Assembly: GCA_900155495.1 (NCBI GenBank)
Contig: FTLJ01000031.1
Location: forward strand, 1-15,604
Direction: 5' to 3'
Length of the DNA: 15,604 bases
Origin: Porogramme epimiltina
Lineage: Eukaryota > Basidiomycota > Agaricomycetes > Polyporales > Polyporaceae
Under the pieces are notes generated by a model, which made no database searches, had not been told where the DNA came from, and was given only the letters and a program-made list of their open reading frames with translations. The translations under genes were made by a program, and so were the position numbers. Below, in pieces: positions 8,053 to 15,604 of the stretch; position 1 is the stretch's first letter; each line of letters begins with the position of its first letter.

Positions 8053-11000
8053 TCACGCACGTCGGGCGCGCTTGGCCACAGGCTCGTCGCCCTCCGTGAG
8101 ACGTTTGCTAGAAACGACATTAGCATAGTTTTAAATCTGTTAGAAAGAATAATACCTTCGAAGGACGCCGCAGGAGTCGGAATGCGCCATACTACCTAGA
8201 ACCCAGGCGACGTCCGACACCGCCGCCTTGCAGTCACGTTCCGTGACCTCCGTTGAGATGTCGCACCACCAGGAAAGAGATACGAGGAGCGTCAGCACCC
8301 CGTTCTTTCCTGGTACCTTGAGGGCGTCCCACTCGGCGCTGTCCATGGAAAGAAAATTCCCGTTGACGTCACGCGAACGCCCGGAGGGCTGTAGGCCAGC
8401 CCACCAGAGCCTCCACTGTGACGCATACACGGCCTCGTCCACGATGATCTCTGGGACCTTCGTGATCATGCGCCGGTTGACGCGGAGCCAATGTCCCACG
8501 GCAGGAGGCCTGCCGGTAGTGCTCAGCCCCTTAGACTGTAAGATACTCGTTAGTAATAATATATGCAGTCAAGAAGCGCGCACTTACCGAAGTTTGCCAA
8601 CCATACGCCCGCTCGAGCAGAACCCAGTTCAATAGGGCGTCGTCGAAATCCTCGCCGTGGTTCTTGCCTGCCAGATGGTCGAACGCCTCTTCTAGCCAGT
8701 TCGGCCAGCCCTCCCGATTGACGTTTGCCAGGACGGGGGAGGGGGCGGGGGCGGGATCGGGAGCGGGAGCGGGATCGGGAGCGGGAGCGGGGGCGTGCAC
8801 AGCAGCGGTGGCGGTGGGTGGTTCGGAGAGAGCCACAGCAGGCGTTTTCTTCACCTTGGGACGCGGTGTCGGTTTCACCTTCTGCACGTTGATACTAGGG
8901 ATGTCGGACAAAGAAGGGTCTGTAGAAGCAACTGGGGCGGCGGGTGTCGCGTCCTTTGCGGGTGTATCGAGTGTCGAGAGCGCGTGGGCCGCCCACGACG
9001 TAGCGTTGATGCTTGGCGTCGGCGTCGGGCCGCCCGTAGCTGGGGATGTCGAGGGTGAGCTTGAGACGTCTGGCGACTTTTCTGCTGCCGTATTATTCGA
9101 CGCCGTAGTCGTATTGAGATCCGCGAGAGGGGCGGCGGGGATGGATACCACGGCAGGCGTAATGCCGGGTGGGGCGGACGTAGCGCCGGGCGTCGTGCAC
9201 GTGACGGACGCGTTGGACGCGTTGGACGCGTTGGACGCGTTGGACGCGTCGGACGCGTCGGACGCGGTGGTCTGAACGGGTGCGGCGGTAGCATCCGTGT
9301 TGAGCGTAGTAGGCGGGTTGTCTATGCCTGTACTGGCTGACTGGGTCACCGGTGAGCCTACGCTGACGGGCGTCGCGGCTGTGTCAAGGGTTGTGGGCGG
9401 GTTTGACGCCCCAGGCGTGTCAAGGGGCGCGACGAACGCGGTAGGTGGGCCATCTGACCCGGTGGCTTGAGCGGACTGGACGGAAGAGCCAGGTTCAGAG
9501 GTCGTGGTGGGCATTGTGGTCGTGTCCGCCGTCGAGGCGGTGTCGTGGGCCCCTGGGGGGCCGGCAGTAGGCACGTGAGTCACTGGTGCGGCGGACGTGT
9601 CTGGCGCGTCGGGTTCGGCAGGTGTGCGCGAGTCCGTCGCGCCGTCGTGATTGCGGGGCGAACGACGTGGGGGAGCCGTGTCCTCGGATATCACTTGCTT
9701 GGTACGCTTTTTCCTGTTGAGGGGAGCGTTGACCTGCTTCGCGGCATCGACCAGCCCGAGCGCGGTCATGATCTGCTCGTTCCGAGCGAGAGTGTTCATG
9801 CGATCGAGTTCGTATTCCGTCCTGTGGCGGCAGGACCAGAGGAAGGCGAGACGCTCGCGGTCCTCCAGTGTGTTGAGGTACTCAACGACGACGTCGTTGA
9901 GTCCCAGATCCTCCGCGGTGGGTACAGAGGCACCGTCGGGGATGCGATGCATTACGAAGCAGGCCCATGACGGGCGCACCCTGGACGGAGGAGTACGGTC
10001 GCCGTCTTCTTCGGCTTCACTGTCTGTGTCCTTGTCCGAGTCCTCGTCATCACCGTCCTCCGGTGAGCTGGATTCCGACGGTGAGGACTCTGCGCTTGCT
10101 TCCGAATCGGATGTCGCGCGCGGACGTTTCTTCTGGGGTCGTTTGTCTGGAGCCTTCTCCTTCTCCTTCCCCTTCGCACTCGGAGCGGCGGTCGCGTCTG
10201 GAGCGGCTGGGGCGTCCTTTGAGGTAGATTCACAGCTGTTCCCGGCAGAGACGGTCGCCGTGACAGGGTTGGACGCGCTCAGTCGCTCTCCCCACTCTAC
10301 ACATAGATATTAACGTACAGAATACATTGGATGCATGTCGTGAAGACTTACCAGAAGTCTGCATTAGATAGCGAGTGAACGAGTGCATGACGCTCTCATT
10401 GAACGTCTTGCCCTCAACGGCAGCCCATGTACGTTTTCCGCTAGCGCGTCCTCCATGAACACTAGTTCAAAGTCAGCGTGCATTATAAAGAACACAGAAA
10501 CACAGCTCTCACACTCTCAGATCGAACTCCTGCGGACCACTCAAGTTCGGCTTGCCGGCCAGCAAGACGAGGTAGTATCCGGTCATTTCGCGGATAAGGT
10601 TGAGGAGAGGCTCGACTACCGTCGAGAGGTTGTTCCTTGCTCTACAAAATGCAATCAGTCAAGATAAAACAGAATAAACAATCGGAAACATACGCTTGTT
10701 GAGTGTCCTCCTCCGAGGGGACACACAACTGCACCTCCTTCGCGTAGGCCTCCAAAGCTTGAGAGTGGAGCTGTTCTACTTCCTCGCGTAGCTCTCGTCT
10801 GTACGTCTCCGTCTCCGCGTGAAGGAGGCGTCTGGATATTTCCGTGCGTACCGCGAGTTTGTCCTTGTCCGGGCGTCCCAGAGCGGGCCACTCTGCTTCG
10901 AAAACCGACGCGACCTCGAGGGGTTTCTTGAGCATGTAGAGCTGCCAGTCGGCGAGCTTGCGAGGCGCAGGGGCTGGGTTGGTGCGTTCTCGGAGGTAGG

Positions 11001-11440
11001 ACAGGAGCCCTTCCCAGGGGTTGTGTGTCCTGCTCGCGGCTTTGTTCGCGAGGTAGCGAAGATGTCGTTTGAGGCGCTAAAATTGCGTTAGCCGAAGGGC
11101 GCAAGACAGAAGTAACTATACTCACCACCTGCGTATCATTAACTTCTTTGGACTTCGTCTCCACCTCTTCGTCCTCCGTGTCCGGATACGTGGTGTCTTC
11201 TACGGGATCCTCGTGAAGGGGGAGCCGCCAATGGAAATTGTCCCACCACTTCGAGTAAAAGTCGTCCCAAAACTTCTTCTGCAACCCGCGCCCTCCACCT
11301 TGGGCGATAAGAAACTCCGGAAAATGTTCTGCTATAAAAGCGGCCCGTCCCCCGTTGAAATGGCTCTTCTTTCCTCGCTTGCCGATGCCAGCGTTGGTTT
11401 TGCGGTGACGCGCTTTGGCCGCGGTTGAAGCTCTCGCCAT
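8053..11440 (-). CDS. Seven-exon uncharacterised agaricomycete protein, probably nuclear
   Basis: Exons: 11440-11126, 11076-10694, 10641-10513, 10461-10352, 10296-8588, 8535-8156 and 8107-8053, giving 1026 residues. The introns are 48-55 bp, begin GT and end AG, and all preserve frame. I recognise the family as a widespread, unnamed agaricomycete type. Shared blocks are a basic N-terminus followed by an aromatic run (FWDDFYSKWWDNFHWRLP, residues about 57-74), a helical charged block (about 144-215, loosely HMG-box-like), a VHGG...RTW block (276-289), and a C-terminal GRPP-W...WRLWWAGLQP block. Residues about 350-415 are basic then very acidic. The centre is Ala/Thr/Pro-rich with NAS and PAPDPAP repeats. 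Exon 7 adds a basic tail, KRLTEGDEPVAKRARRA, typical of a nuclear signal. A DNA-related role is inference. Upstream, an intron-like segment (11447-11514, GTAAGA...GCGCAG) would join a further in-frame exon starting with ATG at 11634, so the true start or a 5'-UTR intron is open. Confidence 0.8.
8734..8793 (+). repeat. G-rich hexamer-like tract in coding sequence
   Basis: The plus strand here is an almost continuous series of G runs of three or more, separated by single C, A or AT spacers (pattern GGGAGC/GGGATC). It lies within exon 5 of the minus-strand gene, where it encodes alternating Pro-Ala-Pro-Asp. Its many runs would satisfy the usual G-quadruplex pattern on the template strand. Confidence 0.85.
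9206..9268 (+). repeat. 9-bp coding minisatellite, seven units
   Basis: Seven consecutive units: four GGACGCGTT, two GGACGCGTC and one GGACGCGGT. They lie in exon 5 of the minus-strand gene and encode repeated Asn-Ala-Ser and Asp-Ala-Ser triplets. Since the unit is a multiple of three, gain or loss keeps the frame. The near-identity of the units suggests recent turnover. Confidence 0.95.
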
Positions 11441-11682
11441 ACTGTACTGCGCGCGACACAAAAGAATGTCAGTGAGTTGGTACGACTTGCAATAAATGGA
11501 ATGGGAGTTCTTACGCGAAAATGCGAGGCTGCGTTGGTGTAGGTTGATTTTCGGAGGCGAGAGGGCAACCCTCCGACGCGTCCCCCCGCGCGGGCTGTAA
11601 CGGTGCCGTCACAGGAGTGACCGATCACGCTCATAACGCCCCCTTCACTCTCGCTGCCTAGCTCAGGCTCTCACTTTACCTC

Positions 11683-12283
11683 ATGCATCCCCCTTCTACT
11701 GGAACGAACGAGACTCTCAAAGGCTTCCAAGACCGTTGCAAGCAAAAATCCGCCTCTTCCGAGTCTATGGTTAGCTTTAGGTGAGCGCTTGAAGCATTCC
11801 GTAAGGCCTTCGACGCCGCCTAGGCGCGTATTTGACGAGCGACCTATAGCGGGGAATTTTTTTCCTCTGGAGAGCAATATACCATCGTCTCTCCACTTAT
11901 TCAAGAAGCAATCAACGAGTACAATCGAAGCTTCCGCGAAGCTGAAGAGCTTGATGCGGGAGACGAAAGCGCGCCGCATGGCGTCGACGACGACTCGGAC
12001 GTTCCCGAGCTGGAGCCGCTCGAAGGTGGGGGGGTTAGCCTCACCTGCCGACCTTTGGGGCGTACTTCCCGCGACGATACCAACGAAGGTTCATTGGTAT
12101 TGGTGCAACCCTCTGTGAGTAGTATGCGTGCTTCTCTGTCCTCTCATTTGTCTCATGGTACGTGCATTTGACGGCGCCGCTCCGCATATCTACTTCAAGA
12201 CTGCTTACACCACCCGTGTTGCGACCACCATCTTAACGCCCTCCCTTCCAAGCGACGACGACGCACCCAAACAAACGTCCTAG
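11683..12283 (+). CDS. Probable three-exon acidic protein, unknown family
   Basis: This gene appears only after splicing. Exon 1 is 11683-11780 (starts MHPPSTGTNETLKGFQ), exon 2 is 11850-12114 and exon 3 is 12200-12283, giving 148 residues. Intron 1 (69 bp, GTGAGC...CTATAG) is phase 2 and removes an in-frame stop; intron 2 (85 bp, GTGAGT...TTCAAG) is phase 0. Exon 2 reads SGEQYTIVSPLIQEAINEYN and then a strongly acidic stretch ending DDDSDVPELEPLEGG; the last exon ends PSDDDAPKQTS. I recognise no domain. It may instead run through intron 2 to a stop at 12176. A minus-strand frame of 103 codons (11671-11979) overlaps it, but the helical acidic composition favours plus. The start lies 243 bp from the minus-strand gene's ATG at 11440, a divergent arrangement, and the end is 106 bp short of the convergent neighbour. 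Confidence 0.42.
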
Positions 12284-12389
12284 TGTCCGCCGATACCATC
12301 TGTCCATCGTACTCGTCACCTACGTACTTTATTTGTTATTGTATGCACTATATATCGTATCTACTGATATAGTACTACTGTAACGCACT
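12284..12389. other. AT-rich spacer between convergent genes
   Basis: This short spacer separates the ends of the plus-strand acidic-protein gene and the minus-strand AT-hook gene. Its right half (about 12326-12378) is unusually AT-rich and contains an imperfect inverted pair (ACTATATATC near 12347 and GATATAGT near 12366). It probably serves the 3' ends of both transcripts, but no definite polyadenylation signal can be fixed. Confidence 0.35.
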
Positions 12390-13267
12390 TTACGGGCTGG
12401 TAGAGAGATCTAAATATACTTCGGTAGCGGCCATCATATACATTATCTGGTGCGCCGCACGGCTAAGACGTGACCATATATCGATGTAGGGGACGGGATG
12501 GAATGAGTGAAACATATCTTGGATGGCGTACTGCTGTATGCGAACTAAGAGGTCCTGCCCTCGTCCAAGCCAAGCTTCCCGCTCCTCCCTCCAACGCGCA
12601 TCCTCCGCATGTGACGTACGAGTGTTCTTCTGTTCCGCTCGGAGGATGCCATGGAATGCCGTTGAATCGTAGGTGAATCCCCACTGTTCTAGGTCGTAGT
12701 TTAATATCTCTAGCGGGAAGAGAATGTTGCAATCGGGAGTTGCTGGGAGCGTGACGGGGCGAACGTTCGACGAACTATGAATGCGAGTGAGAAGACACGG
12801 GGGAACAACGCTAAATGTGCAGTGCGTACTGCTGGCGTGAGGCAATATATTCTATAACGTCTTCGCCTGGAGGCCATCCGTTTGGGTACAAGGTCGTGGA
12901 GCGGGCGGGGGAAGGTGGTGACGACGGCGGTGTGCGCGTGCATGGATCTTTTGGAAGGGAGAGCGCTTCGACTTGTTTCGCTTTAGCATCATCGGGCTTG
13001 AACGGGGTATTGCTACCTTGTGCAGCAGGCGTTGGAGTGCTGAAGCAATTGTCCTCACTGCGAGCGAGGGGCGACACAATGAGCTAGGACGATAGGTAAC
13101 ACGAACGCAAAAAGGTAGGAGATGAAGAGACCATGGTCGCACCGGGACTTTCGGCTGGCGTAGAAGCGAGCGTTGCGGTCTTGACGCAGGACCTCTGCCT
13201 CGCTGAGTTCCTCTCGCGCACGACGAGGTCTCCCGCGCTTCTTAGGGCCGGGGACCTGGGGCTCCAT
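12390..13267 (-). CDS. AT-hook-like protein, three exons
   Basis: Exons: 13267-13143, 13057-12830 and 12774-12390, giving 245 residues. Intron 1 (85 bp, GTGCGA...CGCAG) and intron 2 (55 bp, GTACGC...CATAG) both keep frame, and the joined exons avoid the stops met in each unspliced frame. Residues 8-16 (PKKRGRPRR) hold the GRP core flanked by Arg/Lys that defines an AT-hook, which binds the minor groove of AT-rich DNA. A charged helix follows (ELSEAEVLRQDRNARFYASR). Residues about 45-100 are Pro/Ser/Thr-rich. The C-terminal half (about 118-245) is folded-looking and aromatic, with NILFPLEILNYDLEQWGF, VPYIDIWSRL and AAHQIMYMMAATEVYL; I do not recognise it. Role as a DNA-binding or chromatin protein is inferred from the single AT-hook. 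The weak donor of intron 1 is the least certain point. Confidence 0.6.
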
Positions 13268-13360
13268 GTGGGAGTGGGTGGATGCGAAGAAGTGTGTGTC
13301 TGGGATATGAGTAAGCTAGATCTGTTGAAGAGGTGAATGGAAAGGGAGACGCGCGGAGAG

Positions 13361-13444
13361 GCCGACTGAAAAGCTTGCGTCTTAATTTGCATGCGCGCGA
13401 GGGCTGACTGAAAACCTGGCGTCTTAATTGGGCCGCGCGCCGCG
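13361..13444. repeat. Degenerate 42-bp tandem duplication upstream of the AT-hook gene
   Basis: Units 13361-13402 and 13403-13444 share GACTGAAAA followed by GCGTCTTAATT; the first 27 bases match at 24 positions and the rest is only similarly GC-rich. They lie 94-177 bp upstream of the ATG at 13267, where promoter elements of that gene would be expected. Duplicated cis-elements are possible but not shown. Confidence 0.7.
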
Positions 13445-13526
13445 GCATTTTCAGACGCTCAGCCGTACAGCGCACGCCCTGCTTCGTTCACATGCCCGAC
13501 TCGTTTTCCTTGCATCATGCTATTGA

Positions 13527-13551
13527 ATAGGTATATACACGATACGAAGCG
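13527..13551 (+). repeat. 25-bp direct repeat, left copy
   Basis: This copy matches 13724-13748 at 24 of 25 positions (ATAGGTATATACAC, one G/A difference, ATACGAAGCG). The start-to-start distance is 197 bp and the flanks are unrelated. It could be a target-site or element-end remnant. Confidence 0.85.
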
Positions 13552-13723
13552 GAGATGTTTGGAGAACCACCGGGCAGTCGGAACGAGCCAGCTGGAACAA
13601 GTATTTGCAAGCATGGTCTAGGACGAGGGTCGACAGGGATGGGTATTCGCAGAGGCGAGCGCCTGCTACCTCGAACGCGACATTGAGTGTCCGGAGAGCA
13701 GTCAAACGCGTGGATGATATATG

Positions 13724-13748
13724 ATAGGTATATACACAATACGAAGCG
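13724..13748 (+). repeat. 25-bp direct repeat, right copy
   Basis: Partner of the copy at 13527-13551, with a single mismatch. No further similarity extends on either side. Confidence 0.85.
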
Positions 13749-14092
13749 ATGCCCCATTTCACCGACATAATGGGACGTAAGACAGACACGCTGCTAATGT
13801 GCCGGGGCCAATGATACACTACCATAACTCTACTGCGCTCGCGCGGCCCCCGCTCCCTCTGCTGTCGTTGACGCCTCCAGAGAGTCCGACTGTGGTGACC
13901 CCAGTCCTCGAGCTTCCATCTTGTGAAGGTTGAGCGAGACTGGATGCGTATAGCTTTCAGCATGAGAAGGACGGCTGAAGCGGACAGGACATACCACTTG
14001 TACGCTTGGACGTCCGCTGGCCGAGCACACACGCCCAGTTGAAGGAGTTGCGGCAGAGGTCGGGTCGCGCATCGCAGACGAAAGGGTAAGCA

Positions 14093-14652
14093 TCGTTATA
14101 GAGGGGAAGACTACGGGCGCTCAAGGTCAGATACATCACCGCCCATAAGCGAGCGTGTGAGCTCACCGCTGCCGAAATTCGCCACGCATTAGACGGAGGA
14201 GTGCACGCCGAACAACGTCCCCTCTACAGCGGCGTTGCCCTCGCTGCCGTGTGCTTTGTTGGTGGTATCCTGGGGCCAGCGGCGAGTATGCTCAGTAAGT
14301 TTCCACCCGCATATAAACGAGGTATTCACTTACTAAACGAATCGGACCTTCTGTGGTCGACCAGGACTTCTTCGGTATCTTCAACACGCGCTGGATCGTG
14401 CCACGGAGCGCCCGCGAGGAACTCGTTCCCCGTGGTTGTACGCCCAACACCATGATGGGCCGTGACGCTCTAAACAAGGTGCGTGTTATCAATTGAAACC
14501 CTCCTACTTCTAACTAATGAAGCTAGATACGTACCTCTATATCCCGTTTACCGCACCTCAAGCTGCCCGTGCATTCGACGCCTCCTCCGCCGTCGATTGC
14601 GCGGCGCTCGAAACCCAAGCCCACCCTCCTCCGTGGTTGGTTCTCGCGTTGG
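14093..14652 (+). pseudogene. Plus-strand coding-like exons, unresolved
   Basis: Three coding-like blocks lie here with good splice signals between them. Block 1 (about 14103-14290) reads HKRACELTAAEIRHALDGG and then a hydrophobic, membrane-like segment GVALAAVCFVGGILGPAASM. It is followed by a GTAAGT donor, a TTACTAAAC branch site and a GACCAG acceptor. Block 2 (14365-14478) reads DFFGIFNTRWIVPRSAREEL to GRDALNK, then a GTGCGT donor. Block 3 (about 14526-14660) reads IRTSISRLPHLKLPVHSTPP and ends in a stop. Blocks 2 and 3 join in frame. Joining block 1 to block 2 puts block 2 in another frame, which is also open to a stop near 14457. It is therefore either a gene with a mis-placed intron or a frameshifted relic. 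Family unknown. Block 3 overlaps an open frame on the other strand. Confidence 0.22.
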
Positions 14653-15160
14653 ATTTCTTGAGTTCCCCGCGCGCGCTCACCCACTTTGTGCTTTTGCAGC
14701 CTTCTTCGAAAGCTCGGGGTTGGGGAGGCGGGGGGTCGATAGCGAAGGCGAGGTGGTGCATGACACGGGGGAGGGATCGTGTCTGTTGACTCTTGGCGTA
14801 AGTCCTTTTCTCGCGAACTTGTGTTGTGTAACGTACCTTGGACGGCGGATGTCTTCGGAGGCGACGAGGGTTCTCTCGCTGCCTTCGAAGATGTTTGCAC
14901 GGGTTCCAGCAGGGATGTCACTGGAGGGGTGGCACGGGTGTTGGAAGGATCAGAGAAGTTCGGGATGTTGAAGAGTGGTCCCTTTGATGCTTGCTCGACG
15001 TGAACGAAGGGGAGGACGCGGCGCTCGACCCCATCTTGTAGGGCAGAGGTATGTGAGAAGTTGAGATGTACATGGAGTAAAAACTCACCTCGCGGAACGC
15101 AGGTATCTCAGCCACTGGAGCGTAGGGAAGAGATAACAACGGTGACGGGAGGGTTCCCAT
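14523..15160 (-). CDS. Possible minus-strand gene, Ser/Pro/Arg-rich
   Basis: The minus strand is open from 15107 to the stop at 14523 (194 codons) without a good start. An ATG at 15160 opens a short exon (15160-15089, MGTLPSPLLSLPYAPVAEIP) that ends at a clean GTGAGT donor. A GAG acceptor before 15023 would join it in frame to RRVLPFVHVEQASKGPLFNI. The rest is Ser/Pro-rich and then Arg-rich with Gly at the end, which looks like chance coding on the complement of GC-rich sequence. The acceptor is poor, and the last 130 bases oppose the plus-strand block at 14526-14660; both are unlikely to be real. No family recognised. Confidence 0.2.
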
Positions 15161-15514
15161 TCATTCGTTCGCCATGGGCTGCATCTCCGCTTCGCTATTG
15201 CTTGGAGGTGGAGCGTTCATCCCGTGGAGAGGACCTCATCGTGCATTATGGCACGCAATGTGATCATGCCTGCCTTCTAGCAATGTGGGGCTGCGCCGTG
15301 TGACCTGCGCCGTCCGAGCCCTATGGTGGTCGCATACACGGCAGAGAGGTGAACCACGGAGAACTGGGCGGGGAAGTTCGACGAAGGAGAGCATGACAGG
15401 ACGACCGCGTAGGAAGTGTAGGAAGTGGGGCGCATGGTTGGAAGACGGTGAGGGCTCATGGACCTGGACGCTGGAGCCTGGTGGGGTGCAAATCGCCCGT
15501 CTCGACGGGAGCGT
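15161..15514. other. No supportable gene; weak frames on both strands
   Basis: A plus frame (15285-15521) ends with a tryptophan-rich peptide, KWGAWLEDGEGSWTWTLEPG, whose stop codon lies inside the first bases of repeat copy B. A minus frame of similar length opposes it. Neither has a recognisable motif. The plus peptide could be a relic of an element that carries the repeat. Confidence 0.3.
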
Positions 15515-15604
15515 CAGCTGATGATGTAGGAATAATGTATTACGAGGGGTAGTTCTACCTGGCCCGTTTTGCAATACGAATGGGTAGATCCCGTAATGTA
15601 ATAG
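15515..15604 (+). repeat. Copy B of the dispersed ~90-bp repeat, cut by the window edge
   Basis: This is the better-preserved partner of 6911-7001, in the same orientation. Its inner part is bounded by related sequences TAATGTATTA (near 15533-15542) and TAATGTAATA (15594-15603), and it contains a small hairpin GGTAG-TT-CTACC (15548-15559). Where copy A has A or T, copy B keeps CpG-containing forms such as AATACGAA and CCCGTAA. It may continue past the end of the window. Confidence 0.7.

Larger units (their letters stand above)
13268..14092. other. Unresolved region upstream of the AT-hook gene
   Basis: The left part should hold the promoter of the AT-hook gene. A minus-strand frame of 170 codons spans 13520-14032, but it has no recognisable motif and contains both copies of the 25-bp repeat, so I do not call it. 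Another minus frame (13957-14166) carries a peptide with SLPLYNDAYPFVCDARPDLC that looks protein-like but could not be extended by splicing. Confidence 0.35.

Noticed and set aside
8664..9275. Plus-strand frame of 203 codons rich in Gly, Ala and Val
   Set aside because: It is the complement of exon 5 of the minus-strand gene; its composition mirrors the Pro/Ala/Thr-rich repeats.
11331..11341. CTATAAAAGCG, TATA-box-like on the plus strand
   Set aside because: It lies inside exon 1 of the minus-strand gene and no plus-strand gene begins at the right distance.
1..15604. tRNA, rRNA and telomeric repeats
   Set aside because: No convincing T-arm box B sequence, rRNA block or TTAGGG array was seen on either strand by eye.

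Overview
The window looks like nuclear DNA of a basidiomycete fungus, most likely an agaricomycete (polypore-type). It is GC-rich, its genes are split by many 48-85 bp GT...AG introns with CTAAC/CTGAC-type branch sites, one gene is a typical agaricomycete HET-domain protein, and another matches a large uncharacterised family that I know from agaricomycete genomes. No prokaryotic operon, rRNA, tRNA or CRISPR is visible.

Layout: 1-2040 has no supportable gene. 2041-4555 (minus) is a two-exon HET-domain gene with a C-terminal coiled coil and an exact 33-bp duplication inside a conserved motif. 4556-6530 is mostly intergenic, with one serine/proline-rich open frame. 6531-6869 (plus) is a small open frame of unknown status. 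6911-7001 is a decayed repeat whose second copy lies at the right edge of the window (15515-15604). 7002-8052 is non-coding, with a hairpin and a 21-bp tandem duplication. 8053-11440 (minus) is a seven-exon gene for a protein of about 1026 residues with a threonine/alanine/proline-rich centre and a basic nuclear-signal-like tail. 11683-12283 (plus) is a probable three-exon acidic protein that only appears after splicing by eye. 12390-13267 (minus) is a three-exon gene for a protein that starts with an AT-hook-like GRP motif. 13268-15514 is unresolved, with competing open frames on both strands and several short duplications.

The HET gene belongs to the fungal allorecognition and cell-death class. 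The other supported genes look nuclear (acidic stretches, NLS-like tail, AT-hook) and lie between two same-orientation copies of a short repeat. Fast-evolving genes, internal duplications and decayed repeats together suggest an accessory region. Gene models were built by manual splicing; exon borders are inferred from splice consensus, frame continuity and my recollection of the families, without transcript or database support.
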